Positions 27,750 through 36,766 of a stretch of 40,959 nucleotides of DNA are shown in pieces. Each line of letters opens with the position of its first letter. Within the stretch, counting starts at the first letter, position 1. A model generated the notes under the pieces. It did no database searches. It worked only from the letters and a program-made list of their open reading frames with translations, and was not told where the DNA came from. The stretch comes from Mariniblastus sp. (GTDB lineage Bacteria; Planctomycetota; Planctomycetia; Pirellulales; Pirellulaceae): NCBI GenBank assembly GCA_011523945.1, contig WTFU01000059.1, forward strand, positions 1 through 40,959, given 5' to 3'. The translations under genes were made by a program, and so were the position numbers.

Positions 27750-27992
27750 CTAGCCCATCGGAACTGGCATGACATAATCCCATGCGGGTTTTAATTCCAA
27801 CTGCTGACAGCGATCCATCACAAATTGCCGGGGCTCTTCGCGAGAAAGACACAGACCCAGAAATTTGCCGCCGCCCAGCCAGCGGATTGGACTTACAACT
27901 CGCTGGGAAAAATTCCCTTTGGCATCAACATAGCGAAAGGTGACCACCAAATCATCGTAATTTTGAATTGATTTTTGAATTTTCTCTTTCAA
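27750..27992 (-). CDS. Stand-alone WYL-like domain miniprotein
   Basis: An 80-residue protein with the core of a WYL domain: YVDAKGNFSQRVVSPIRW, then GGGKFLGLCLSREEPRQFVMDRCQQLEL, which fits the family pattern of strand, G-x-x-x-L, and the F-x-x-D-R ending. WYL domains usually sense nucleotides or other ligands inside longer transcription regulators; here there is no DNA-binding domain. The TTG start at 27992 has a perfect AGGAGG seven bases upstream, which argues strongly that the gene is real. It could act alone or bind another regulator. WYL assignment is by pattern recognition and moderate in certainty. Confidence 0.7.
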   Translation of the reverse strand: MKEKIQKSIQNYDDLVVTFRYVDAKGNFSQRVVSPIRWLGGGKFLGLCLSREEPRQFVMDRCQQLELKPAWDYVMPVPMG

Positions 27993-28083
27993 CGGAAATC
28001 CTCCTAATGATGTTTTCGCTTCGATAATTTGAGTATCGCTGCAGCAAAAGACACGTTAGGTCAATTCTACCGAATTAATCTAA

Positions 28084-29448
28084 TTATTTTGGTGTTCCTT
28101 TAAGTGTCTTCAAACACAATAAAGATCGGCCGTGAGTAGGCTCTAATTCGAGGCAGCGACTAAATGATTTCGCAGCCGCGTCTGTCATTCCAAGCCCAAG
28201 TTCCGAGCGACCGAGTAGATAAAAGGCCTCGGCTGAATCAGGATTGTACTTTACCGCGAGACTTGCCTGTTTATTTGCCAGCTCAAATTCCTCTAAAAGA
28301 ATTCCTTCCTTCGCATAGAGCTCAGCTCCGATCGCTTGATACAGCAAGCTTTTCTGTTTATCTGCTAATTGCCCGCCATAGAAATCCGCGACTCGCTTGC
28401 AGCAATCTCTTGCAGATTTGTCGCTGTTAATATCAATTCCTTGCTTCCACGCTTCTAACGCCAATTCGTCATCCCCGCGCATTTTCCGAACATCTCCAAG
28501 CGTCAATAAAATGCTCGAGCTAGGGCCAAAACGTTCAATGCGTTCTTCGATCAGTTCGAGCGCCTCTTTCACACGCCCCACGAAAATATCAAGCTTGATA
28601 AACGAATCGTGAACCATAAGGTCGAATTCTTGCTCAAGCACTTCTTTGACTTTGGTTCGGGCGACACGATTTTCATGCTGCGCCACCTTTGCCATCGCTT
28701 CTTTGGCTTTAAGGTAAAAACCAAACTTGGAATTATTTTCCATTAAACGCTTTCGCTGCTCACCAAACGGGGATTTTATACGGACCCATTTGCTGTCGGC
28801 TTCAATGCTCTGCTTTTCGGCGCCGGGTACATCGCCCCGTTTCAACTCGATTTGTGATCTTAATACGAACGTCTGAACTGTTCCTTTCTCGGCACGCACG
28901 ACTTCGGTCAATAATGTTTCCGCTTCATCCAGTTCGCCCCTTCGATAAAGAATTTTTGCCAATTCGAATTTGGCCAACGGAATCTTTACCGCTTTCCGAA
29001 AGGCAATCTCTGCATTTTCAGGATCTTCGTTGCGTAAATGATTTCGGCCGATAAAGTACATCGCATCGGCAGCTTTTGGATGGCCCAAATCTATCGCCCT
29101 CTGGAATTCCGCATTACCCTCAACCACCTGACCGACTCGCGAGAGACAAAACCCATTGTCAAAGGCAACCCATGGGGACAATGGCATTAGTTCCGCTGCC
29201 CTGGCAAACGTGGCTTTGGCTTCTGCGTAATAACCGGCAGCCATATAGGCTTGGCCAAGCCAATGCCAATCCTCGGGTTCCTTGGTTGTGTCCCGAAAAA
29301 AGTTGAGGTCTTCCTCCGTAAAGGAATCAACCACGGCGAGGTTGGGTTGGGGCGGAGTTGGCTGGAATGCTTTTTGGTAGTATAGATAGCCGAAGACAAT
29401 GCATTCGATAGCGATGACTACGAGGGTTAGGGAAATTTCTCGCCGCAT
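28084..29448 (-). CDS. TPR-repeat membrane-anchored protein
   Basis: A 454-residue protein: short N-terminal anchor (residues about 5-25, LTLVVIAIECIVFGYLYY), then an extracytoplasmic-looking array of tetratricopeptide-like repeats, seen as regular alpha-helical pairs such as HWLGQAYMAAGYYAEAKATFARAAEL, AMYFIGRNHLRNEDPENAEIAF and a final SAEAFYLLGRSELGLGMTDAAAKSF block near 410-435. It probably binds a partner. Its ATG directly follows the upstream gene's stop (TAA-ATG, 29449/29448), and AGGAAGG lies upstream of the ATG, so the pair is translationally coupled. The likely partner is the FG-GAP protein. Confidence 0.88.
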   Translation of the reverse strand: MRREISLTLVVIAIECIVFGYLYYQKAFQPTPPQPNLAVVDSFTEEDLNFFRDTTKEPEDWHWLGQAYMAAGYYAEAKATFARAAELMPLSPWVAFDNGFCLSRVGQVVEGNAEFQRAIDLGHPKAADAMYFIGRNHLRNEDPENAEIAFRKAVKIPLAKFELAKILYRRGELDEAETLLTEVVRAEKGTVQTFVLRSQIELKRGDVPGAEKQSIEADSKWVRIKSPFGEQRKRLMENNSKFGFYLKAKEAMAKVAQHENRVARTKVKEVLEQEFDLMVHDSFIKLDIFVGRVKEALELIEERIERFGPSSSILLTLGDVRKMRGDDELALEAWKQGIDINSDKSARDCCKRVADFYGGQLADKQKSLLYQAIGAELYAKEGILLEEFELANKQASLAVKYNPDSAEAFYLLGRSELGLGMTDAAAKSFSRCLELEPTHGRSLLCLKTLKGTPK

Positions 29449-30789
29449 TTACTTAGCCCTTCCTGGATTAAGGAAAGCATCGATACTACCGAATTTCAAA
29501 TGCGGCCGACGGAAGTGAAAACTTCCAGTAACGATATCGGCGGTTCCATCGTTATTGATGTCGCCGCAAGTCACGCAGGAAAGCTGAATAGGATCGCTCG
29601 CAACCTGCCAAGTTTTAAAGTTTTGATTCCCGTCATTTTCGAGCCATACTACACTTGCCGCCTGATCTTGAGACCAGTCATTAAACATAGAAACCGCTGC
29701 AACATCGATATCGCCATCTCCATCGAAATCGGCCGGTGCAACACCGTAAATTCCACCGATCGAAGCAAGCTGATGTGACTCAAAATTCCAGTCGCCCTTG
29801 TTCTCGAGCCATTTGACACCATGCCACGGTTGAGCGGCATTGTTGATGAGTTCTAGATTGTCCCCGAGCGCGATCAGGAAATCCTGATCCCCATCCTGAT
29901 CTAAGTCGGTTGCCACCATCCCTGCCGTGCCGAGGTCAAAGTTAGATGATGAAAAAATCCAGTGTCTTTTTGCGTTGACAAATCCATCTCCGGGATTTTC
30001 AAACGCAATAACTTCTTCCTCTTCTTGCGAAACCAACGCAGCGAAATCCAAATCACCATCATTATCGAAATCCCCAACGGGAACATGGATCGCCCCGGAA
30101 ATGTTCATTAGCTCATGATCGGTGAAGTTCAAATTTCCGTCGTTTTCCAAATACAGTATCTGGCCCTGCAAGAGGCCGCCAAATACGGCGACAACTAAGT
30201 CCAAATCGCCATCGTTATCAAAATCACCGTGTTGCGCGTCAGTGACTCTCCTGACGCTTTTCAAAATATCGATCGTTTCAAACACCCCATCGTTGTTTTG
30301 GAGAAGACAAACTCGACCAACTAAATCATTCGTTGGCTGAATTCCCCCAATACAGCTGACGAGGTAATCGATATCTCCATCGCCATCAAAATCGACCGGA
30401 TTGACTCCTCCTGGACCTGGCAGCAAACGATCCTGGTTAATGACTGTTTCACTCCAGCTCCCATCTACTTCATGGCTTAAGCGCGTAACTTGCCCCGTCC
30501 GGCAATCAGCCGCGACAACATCCATCCAATCACCTTTCGCCGAGGGTAGGAGTCTGAGGTTCGCGTAGAGCTGGCCGAATTCCGGATTAGGCAGCAACGA
30601 TTCACGGCTAAACTCAATTTTGGAGGGATCGAAGTTTGCTCGAATCCGCTCCACATCGACTGGTTTACCACGCGCCTGAATTTTATCATTGAATAAATAG
30701 AAAACAGCCGGGATAACGAGCATCGAAACCACCAGTGCGGCGGCCAAGGGGCGGTTCTTTTCTCTTTCTGAATTCAAGATGGATCCCAC
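29449..30789 (-). CDS. FG-GAP/VCBS repeat protein with N-terminal anchor
   Basis: A 446-residue protein with a hydrophobic N-terminus (AALVVSMLVIPAVFYLF, about 17-33) and then FG-GAP/VCBS repeats with the calcium-binding pattern DxDxDGxxD: VDFDGDGDIDYLVS, GDFDNDGDLDLVVA, DFDNDGDLDFAALV, TDLDQDGDQDFLIA, ADFDGDGDIDVAAV and NNDGTADIVTG. These form a beta-propeller similar to integrin alpha and to the repeat part of planctomycete extracellular proteins. GTG at 30789 or TTG at 30777 could be the start; GGGAT lies just before the second. It is the first gene of a pair with the TPR protein, whose start abuts this stop. Confidence 0.9.
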   Translation of the reverse strand: MGSILNSEREKNRPLAAALVVSMLVIPAVFYLFNDKIQARGKPVDVERIRANFDPSKIEFSRESLLPNPEFGQLYANLRLLPSAKGDWMDVVAADCRTGQVTRLSHEVDGSWSETVINQDRLLPGPGGVNPVDFDGDGDIDYLVSCIGGIQPTNDLVGRVCLLQNNDGVFETIDILKSVRRVTDAQHGDFDNDGDLDLVVAVFGGLLQGQILYLENDGNLNFTDHELMNISGAIHVPVGDFDNDGDLDFAALVSQEEEEVIAFENPGDGFVNAKRHWIFSSSNFDLGTAGMVATDLDQDGDQDFLIALGDNLELINNAAQPWHGVKWLENKGDWNFESHQLASIGGIYGVAPADFDGDGDIDVAAVSMFNDWSQDQAASVVWLENDGNQNFKTWQVASDPIQLSCVTCGDINNDGTADIVTGSFHFRRPHLKFGSIDAFLNPGRAK

Positions 30790-31117
30790 TTATTAATGAA
30801 CATATTAACAGACCTTATTTTATCCGCTTGCTACGCAACATGTTAACATTGCTCGCGATTGGAACGTAGCTAAACGGCGATGATTTCTAGTTGCATCGAT
30901 AATTGTCCCACAAAATCCAATATTTTGCTTGATTCCCCTCGAGTTGCAACGAGTACCAGCGGTGTATCCCCTGCATACTCTACCTCTAGCCCCTATATCT
31001 TTGAATTACGCGAAAATGTAGAAAGCGGTTCAGGCGGTGTAAGGAACGTACGCCACGTAGATTGTAATAACTGAAATTAATTGGCGATCATTTGCTTGAT
31101 ACGCACTTTTGAAAGAA
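30790..31117. other. Intergenic region, 328 bases, between the FG-GAP operon and moaA
   Basis: Both flanking genes are on the minus strand: moaA ends at 31118 and the FG-GAP gene starts at 30789, so this holds the end of the moa operon and the promoter of the next. A plus-strand frame of 64 codons (30880-31074) shows no family resemblance and is probably chance. A palindromic AACATGTT sits at about 30839-30846. No T-tailed hairpin or riboswitch was recognised. Confidence 0.3.
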
Positions 31118-32143
31118 TCAACCACCTATTTGATACATCGCTCGTTCCGGCCGAACAAAACGGCCGCTGTTGGATCCATGGCCAAGTTTCTTATGTTGGA
31201 TACCTAGGCGAATTCGTTTTTCAATATCTTCATCTGAGGCCTCAGATCGAATCAATTCTTTAAGATCCCACTCTTCAGTAGAAAAAAGACAATTTCGCAA
31301 TTTCCCTTCCGAAGTGATCCGCATTCGATCGCACGACTGGCAAAATGGCTCCGAAACAGAATCAATAAATCCAATGGGCGGCCCTTGATTCGAAATTTGA
31401 AAATCAGTTGCGGGTTGACTAGCGCGATCGCGCGTGATCGGCGTAAGCATTCCAAAATTCTCTTCAATTATATCTCGTAGCATCGCCCCAGTGAAAACCT
31501 GCTGGTTTTCCCAAGCTTGATCGCCATCTAAAGGCATAAATTCAATAAACCTTAAATGAAGATTTTGTTGTTGCGCCCATGAAACCAGCGGCACGACTTC
31601 AGTTTCAGATATCCCCTTAACGGCAACAGCGTTGATGCGCAGGTTTTCGAAACCCGCATTGATCGCAGCGTCGATTCCAGAAAGCACTTTATCGAGTGCG
31701 TCTCTGCGAGTGATCTCTTTAAATTTTTCTCCGTCAATCGAATCTAAGCTGACGTTGATACGGTCTAAACCACTTGCCTTGAGTTTTTCTGCCTGATCGA
31801 CCAACAAGATACCATTTGTTGTAAGTGCAACTTCATCAATTCGAGGAATCGACTTTAGCAACTTCACCAAATTCCAAATTTCCGATCGCACGAGCGGTTC
31901 TCCACCGGTCAGCCGCACCCGGTTGACTCCCTGTCGGGCGAGTATATCGACGACTCGATGAATTTCTTCGAAGGAAAGGATACTATCCTGTGGAAGAAAC
32001 TTTACATTTTCCGGCATGCAGTAAAAGCACCTGATATTACAACGATCAGTGACACTAATACGCAAACTGCGATGTTCTCTTTCGAAGGTATCCACAATAG
32101 GTGTCATCGAGAATTTTGAATGCCCGTTTTGATTGAGATTCAA
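31118..32143 (-). CDS. moaA: GTP 3',8-cyclase, molybdenum cofactor biosynthesis
   Basis: Radical SAM enzyme that, with MoaC, converts GTP to cyclic pyranopterin monophosphate in molybdopterin synthesis. The first cluster motif CNIRCFYC (Cys35, 39, 42 from the 341-residue start) is the CxxxCxxC radical SAM signature; the second cluster ligands are in CQSCDRMRITSEGKLRNC near residue 270-288. The sequence ends in QIGG, the conserved C-terminal Gly-Gly. The TTG at 32143 has AAGGGGG seven bases upstream; an internal ATG at 32107 (MTPIVDTF) matches typical MoaA starts and may be the true one. It abuts moaE with about three bases between. moaC is not in the window. Confidence 0.95.
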   Translation of the reverse strand: MNLNQNGHSKFSMTPIVDTFEREHRSLRISVTDRCNIRCFYCMPENVKFLPQDSILSFEEIHRVVDILARQGVNRVRLTGGEPLVRSEIWNLVKLLKSIPRIDEVALTTNGILLVDQAEKLKASGLDRINVSLDSIDGEKFKEITRRDALDKVLSGIDAAINAGFENLRINAVAVKGISETEVVPLVSWAQQQNLHLRFIEFMPLDGDQAWENQQVFTGAMLRDIIEENFGMLTPITRDRASQPATDFQISNQGPPIGFIDSVSEPFCQSCDRMRITSEGKLRNCLFSTEEWDLKELIRSEASDEDIEKRIRLGIQHKKLGHGSNSGRFVRPERAMYQIGG

Positions 32144-32146
32144 GGT

Positions 32147-32608
32147 CTAGCCCCCTTCCTCAATTGAATTGAGATCCTTGGACGTGGGACGCGGTTCTCC
32201 AGTAGGATGCACCCATTCAGTTTTTCCATCAGCCCAAAATTCCTTTTTCCAAATTGGAACTTGTATTTTTAGTTCATCGACCAACCACGCGGCGGCCTCG
32301 AAGCTCTCCCTACGATGTCCGGTGCTGACTGCGACTGCGATGCTCGCCTCCCCAAGCTCTACCACACCAATTCTGTGGACGACAGAACACTGTTCAATGT
32401 TCCACTTAGATGCCGCAATGTCGACCAGTTGTTGTATCTTTTCGACAGCCATTGATTCATAACACTCGTACTCAAGTTGAATCGTCTCTTTATCGCCCGT
32501 ATACTGCCGCGTCGAGCCGACAAACATGACACTTGCACCGGCTAAATTCGACTTAACTGAATCCAAGACCTTTGAAGTATCAATTATCTTATCCGTAATC
32601 AAAATCAT
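32147..32608 (-). CDS. moaE: Molybdopterin synthase catalytic subunit
   Basis: MoaE, catalytic subunit of molybdopterin synthase, transfers sulfur from the thiocarboxylated MoaD to precursor Z (cyclic pyranopterin monophosphate). The VGSTRQYTGDKETIQLEYECYESMA segment (about 31-54) matches the MoaE fold opening, HRIGVVELGEASIAVAVSTGHR is the central block, and IPIWKKEF-type segment VPIWKKEFWADGKTEWV (about 116-132) carries the conserved lysines of the active site. Length of 153 residues is typical. Starts ATG 32608, 77 bases after moaD, with moaA directly after: a compact Moco operon, with no recognisable Moco riboswitch upstream. Confidence 0.95.
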   Translation of the reverse strand: MILITDKIIDTSKVLDSVKSNLAGASVMFVGSTRQYTGDKETIQLEYECYESMAVEKIQQLVDIAASKWNIEQCSVVHRIGVVELGEASIAVAVSTGHRRESFEAAAWLVDELKIQVPIWKKEFWADGKTEWVHPTGEPRPTSKDLNSIEEGG

Positions 32609-32685
32609 CTACTGTTTATTCCTGACGCCAATCGACCAAGCCAATACTAGCAAAAGCGAATTACTATCTCGAAAATAAAATATGT

Positions 32686-32931
32686 CTAACCACCGCTCAC
32701 CGGTGGAATTAATGCGATCTCGTCACCTTCGTTAACCACACTTTCATCGGTGGCGAACTCACGATTCAATGAAACCGCCGACCGCATAATAAGTTCGCCC
32801 ATATTCGGATAATCATCGGAAACTATCCGCTTCATCTCTTTGACTATGCAGCCAACAGGAACATCAAGCGCGAGCTCTCCGGTGCCATTTATTTCGCGAG
32901 CGGCAGCAAATAATTTAATCTTTATATTCAT
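32686..32931 (-). CDS. moaD: Molybdopterin synthase sulfur carrier subunit
   Basis: MoaD, a ubiquitin-like sulfur carrier of 81 residues. The C-terminal PPVSGG ends in the Gly-Gly whose terminal carboxylate is adenylated and thiocarboxylated. The opening MNIKIKLFAAAREINGTGELALDVP and the later NEGDEIALIPPVSGG are the family's typical beginning and end. Its ATG overlaps the upstream oxidoreductase stop by four bases (ATGA, 32928-32931), so translation is coupled to that gene. It pairs with MoaE downstream. Confidence 0.95.
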   Translation of the reverse strand: MNIKIKLFAAAREINGTGELALDVPVGCIVKEMKRIVSDDYPNMGELIMRSAVSLNREFATDESVVNEGDEIALIPPVSGG

Positions 32932-35900
32932 GAGATAACCAAATCACCACTGCGCCGACTTAGTAAGTTGTCTAGTTCCGGCATCAGGCCGTATGCCAGC
33001 GCTAGAATTTTAATTGGGTGAACCGTCGGCTTGGTCGTCCCCTGTTCCATTTGAATTTTGCACGTACTACATTCGGTTGTTCCAGCGATAATGTGAGTAC
33101 TACGCATCGCATTAATCAGCGTGAAGCCCATTTTTAAACTATTGAGATAGTTCTTCTTTTTCAATCCATAAGTTCCGGCCATGCCGCTGCACCCTTTTTC
33201 CAATAACTCAACCTGAAGGCCCGGAATCAGTTTGAGCAGTTTCATGGAAGGCAGCTCAGTTCCCAACGCACGCTGGTGACAGGGCAAATGATAACCAATC
33301 GAGGCATTGATTGGTTTAAAATCAAGTTCGAGATCGCCCGATGAGTGCAAGTCCAGCAAAAAGGATGCGGCGTCTTTTGTGTTCTCTGCCACCAGAATAG
33401 CATCCGGATCGTCAAGCAAGTTAAGGTATTCGTGCTTTAGCGCCAATGCCGCGGACGGTTCGGTAGTTACGATTTGATAGCCTTGGCGAACCCACTCCGC
33501 TAATAACTCAACATTTTTTTGGGCGAGTCTTTTTGCCCTCACAACTGCGCCGTCCGAAATCAATGACATCCCCGAAACATTTTGGCCGCCGGGCACGACC
33601 ACATCAATTCCATTGTGTTTTAGGACTTTAACAAACGCTTTTCCGAGCTCGACGTCATTCCAGTTGACGAAAGCATCGACGAAGAACACGATTTTGCGCG
33701 ATTGCTGAGTTGATGGCCGGTTTAATTTCTGGCGATTTGCCCAACGGCTAAAACTGGTCCGCGAAAAGGACGGCAATTTCCGTCCCTGTGCGATTCCAAT
33801 CGCCTTTTCCAATACCCACCGAGACGTTCGATTTTGCAGTAGTCGGTTGGTTAATGACGGCATCTGACCTGCAATTTCGTAGAGCCAGTCAAGCCGCATT
33901 AAGAGCCAATCAGAAAGTTTTAAGCCATTTGCCGAAAAATACTGTGCTTTTGCTTCTACCATTAACTTTGGGATGTCTACGCCAGCAGGGCATTCGAAAC
34001 GACACTGATGGCAATTTATACAAAGATCGGCTGTCTGCTTGAATTCGTCAGTCGCCATCGATTTTTCATCTAGCGTACCTGTGAGCACCCCTCGCATTAA
34101 ATTCGCTTTGGCGCGAGGTGAACTCTCCTCCAGTGGCGCAAGGCGAAAAACCGGGCACATTCGTTCAGCGGGTGCACTCGATCGGCAGCGACCGCAACCA
34201 TTACAATTTCTGGCTGCTAGGGCAATTTGAGGCAGCTGCCAATTCAATTCCGGATCCAGAACCGGCAAAGCACCTGTTTTCGGCTGCATTGCTTTTTTTG
34301 GTCGTGAGATCCAACCGCTAGCTTTCTCTTTCCGCTGATCTTGTTTTTCAAAATCTAACGAATCAGTCGTTTCATCAACATCTGGTGGGACGCCTAAGAA
34401 CGAAGAATTGACGGTGACTGGACGGATATTATCTCCCAGGCCGGAAAACGGGTGGCCGACGATCTTTCCAGGATTAAAGATGTTTCCCGGATCAAAAATA
34501 CGTTTTACATCTGAAAACACGTTGTAAAGCGAGCCATATTGACGCCTCAGAAACCACGTTCTGCTTAGACCATCGCCGTGCATGCCACTGATGGTGCCGT
34601 TGTTCTCCAACACCTGCTCGAACAGTTGATTAGCAAGCCGATGCATCTTCGCGATTTCACTGCTATCGGAGAGGCTCATGAAAGGGCGAATGTGAATCGT
34701 CCCCTGAGGAGCATGACAAAAAATTGAAGCAGTGACCTCGTTGTCGTTTAAAATCTTGTGTACCGTAGAAAGAAATGCGGGAATCTTGGATGGATGAATA
34801 GCGATGTCCTCGACAAAGGGCAGAGCTCGCTTATCCCCTTTTAATCTGTATAGAGTCGGAACGACACGTCGGACAATTCTCCATAAAAGGTCTCGCTGAT
34901 CTTGTTGGGTTGCTAATCTGACTTCGTAAGCTAACTTTTTTCGCCGCTGAATACGTGTGACAAGATGATCCAGTTTCGACCTTAGCTGCGATTCATCCGA
35001 CGCCTGATACTCGACCAGCAGCATGGCTTCCGCATCGGCAGGCAACAACCTCTGAAATTCACTATTTGTTTCACGTGCGAGGGACAGAAGTCGCCGGTCG
35101 AGCAGGTCGCAAGCGGAAACCCCCATTTTGTTGATTTCGACTGCGGCTGAGGCGGCCGAATCGAGGCGATGAAAAAAGAGCAGCGCTACACCACGATGAC
35201 GCGGGATCGGCTCCGTTTTCAGTGTAGCTTCGGTAATGATACCCAGCGTTCCCTCACTCCCAACCAACAGGCGGGTCAAGTCAGTGTGCCCCTCTTGTTC
35301 CACATCAAAAAGATTGTAACCCGCTTGATTTTGCTTGGATTGGGGAGAGTGCTCGGCAATTAATTCTTCGTTGGACGTGACGACCCGCCGGACGCGCCCG
35401 GCTAAAAGTTGGCCTCGAAGGCTTGGGAATGTTTTCGAAATTGACGCGTTCTCTTTGGAATCGAATTCAACTACTTCGCCCGTCGATAGCACCATCTGCA
35501 ATCGCATAATGTTATCCCGGGGAGCGCCATATCTGACCCAATGGCTTCCAGAGGTGTTCATTGCCAACGTTCCGCCAACGGTCGTTACGTTTCGCGTTGC
35601 AGGATCGGGGCCGAATAGCTGGCCGTGAGCTTTTAGATGACGATTCAAATCACCAATTACCACACCGGGTTGAACCGTCACCGTATCTTTTCCGACCGAT
35701 TGAATTTTTCGCATCGAATGGGAGAAATCGAGGATTACCCCCTTCCCAACACAAGCCCCGACGACGTTGCTTCCTGCACCGCGGGGAATCAGGGAAATCT
35801 GATTCTCCGCCGCATACTGCACACACGCAACGACATCAGCGGTACTAGCGGGTCTGACAATTCCCAACGGTTGAATCTCATAGATACTGGCGTCACTAGC

Positions 35901-35990
35901 ATACATTTGAAGAAAAGTTGCATCGCAATGCACTTCTCCCTCAATTAAACCACTTAGATCGGCTTGTATTCTTGCGCGTTCCGGATCCAT
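32928..35990 (-). CDS. FAD/Fe-S oxidoreductase (YdiJ-like D-2-hydroxyacid dehydrogenase type)
   Basis: Fused protein of 1020 residues, the size and order of E. coli YdiJ. The N-terminal FAD-binding type 4 domain has PRGAGSNVVGACVG (about 86-99) and the DLxRLLVGSEGTLGI block near 240. An FAD-linked oxidase C-terminal domain follows to about 520. Then two 4Fe-4S motifs: CNGCGRC with a later CP near 602-620, and CINCHQCRFECPAG near 660-673. The C-terminal part resembles GlcF-type CCG domains but is degenerate (PCHQRALG and KGCSGMAG, one cysteine where two are usual). YdiJ is reported to act on D-2-hydroxyglutarate; the substrate here is not known, and D-lactate or glycolate are also possible. 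It heads an operon overlapping moaD by four bases. Confidence 0.9.
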   Translation of the reverse strand: MDPERARIQADLSGLIEGEVHCDATFLQMYASDASIYEIQPLGIVRPASTADVVACVQYAAENQISLIPRGAGSNVVGACVGKGVILDFSHSMRKIQSVGKDTVTVQPGVVIGDLNRHLKAHGQLFGPDPATRNVTTVGGTLAMNTSGSHWVRYGAPRDNIMRLQMVLSTGEVVEFDSKENASISKTFPSLRGQLLAGRVRRVVTSNEELIAEHSPQSKQNQAGYNLFDVEQEGHTDLTRLLVGSEGTLGIITEATLKTEPIPRHRGVALLFFHRLDSAASAAVEINKMGVSACDLLDRRLLSLARETNSEFQRLLPADAEAMLLVEYQASDESQLRSKLDHLVTRIQRRKKLAYEVRLATQQDQRDLLWRIVRRVVPTLYRLKGDKRALPFVEDIAIHPSKIPAFLSTVHKILNDNEVTASIFCHAPQGTIHIRPFMSLSDSSEIAKMHRLANQLFEQVLENNGTISGMHGDGLSRTWFLRRQYGSLYNVFSDVKRIFDPGNIFNPGKIVGHPFSGLGDNIRPVTVNSSFLGVPPDVDETTDSLDFEKQDQRKEKASGWISRPKKAMQPKTGALPVLDPELNWQLPQIALAARNCNGCGRCRSSAPAERMCPVFRLAPLEESSPRAKANLMRGVLTGTLDEKSMATDEFKQTADLCINCHQCRFECPAGVDIPKLMVEAKAQYFSANGLKLSDWLLMRLDWLYEIAGQMPSLTNRLLQNRTSRWVLEKAIGIAQGRKLPSFSRTSFSRWANRQKLNRPSTQQSRKIVFFVDAFVNWNDVELGKAFVKVLKHNGIDVVVPGGQNVSGMSLISDGAVVRAKRLAQKNVELLAEWVRQGYQIVTTEPSAALALKHEYLNLLDDPDAILVAENTKDAASFLLDLHSSGDLELDFKPINASIGYHLPCHQRALGTELPSMKLLKLIPGLQVELLEKGCSGMAGTYGLKKKNYLNSLKMGFTLINAMRSTHIIAGTTECSTCKIQMEQGTTKPTVHPIKILALAYGLMPELDNLLSRRSGDLVIS

Positions 35991-36242
35991 TAACGTTGAT
36001 CGTTTGACTTGCTATTTAAAATTTGAATTTTGACTCGCGAGCATTACAGAATGTAGGCCCGTTTATCTGGCCCGAAAAACATAAAGAATCTGGAGCAAAC
36101 GCGCTCCGGTTGGCGTATGTTAATCGATCCCTTATTTTATCGTATTGACTTCCTTAGCAACGGGGCAGAATTGATTTTGCGTCAGAAACAGCGAGAAATA
36201 GTTCACAAAACCAGTGATTTAGGAAGAGTTTGAGAATCGACC

Positions 36243-36749
36243 ATGAAACAACTGTTCTTAATGCGTCATGCAAAATCATCCTGGGCCGATGGCGGCATGT
36301 CCGATTTTGAACGCCCTCTCAATAAACGTGGAAAACGAGTGGCGCCGAGAATGGCGAAATTCTTAGCTAGTCAACAGGCCGTTCCCGAACTGATCATTTC
36401 CTCGCCCGCCGCACGTGCTGCGGCGACTGCGAGTATGGTAAGCGAAGCAATTGGTGAATCTGAGCCAGTTCCAATGCGATACGAGGCGAATTTCTACCAC
36501 GCGCCAGCTAAAGAGTACGTGAGAGTATTGGCGACCGCTGATCTCAGTGAAATCTCGAGATTGATGTTCGTCGGGCATAATCCGGGGCTTGAGGATTTGG
36601 TTGAGTCGCTCACCGGAAAATGGGAAATTCTACCAACCGCAGCGATCGTGCAACTTGAGTTTGACGCTGCAAATTGGAAGGAAATCAGCCCCAATTGTGA
36701 ATGTAAAATGCTGAATATTTGGAGGCCAAAGGAAGTCGGGATTGATTAA
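36243..36749 (+). CDS. sixA: SixA-like histidine phosphatase
   Basis: A member of the histidine phosphatase (RHG) superfamily of 168 residues, close in size to E. coli SixA, which removes phosphate from histidine-containing phosphotransfer domains. The catalytic RHAKSSW is at residues 8-14, with the histidine being the phosphorylated nucleophile; the second arginine region is in SPAARAAATASM, and the second histidine in FVGHNPGLEDLV (about 110-122). The start ATG is clear. It is divergent from the oxidoreductase operon across about 250 bases. SixA proper acts on ArcB, which need not exist here; a related phosphatase role is equally likely. Confidence 0.88.
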   Translation: MKQLFLMRHAKSSWADGGMSDFERPLNKRGKRVAPRMAKFLASQQAVPELIISSPAARAAATASMVSEAIGESEPVPMRYEANFYHAPAKEYVRVLATADLSEISRLMFVGHNPGLEDLVESLTGKWEILPTAAIVQLEFDAANWKEISPNCECKMLNIWRPKEVGID

Positions 36750-36766
36750 AAACTGACGCCCTCGAA

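Noticed and set aside
30880-31074. 64-codon plus-strand frame between moaA and the FG-GAP gene
   Set aside because: Low-complexity S/T/P content, no ribosome binding site seen, and opposite in direction to both neighbours.
36092-36107. GGAGC...GCTCC inverted repeat between the oxidoreductase and sixA genes
   Set aside because: Five-base arms are too short to be meaningful without conservation data.
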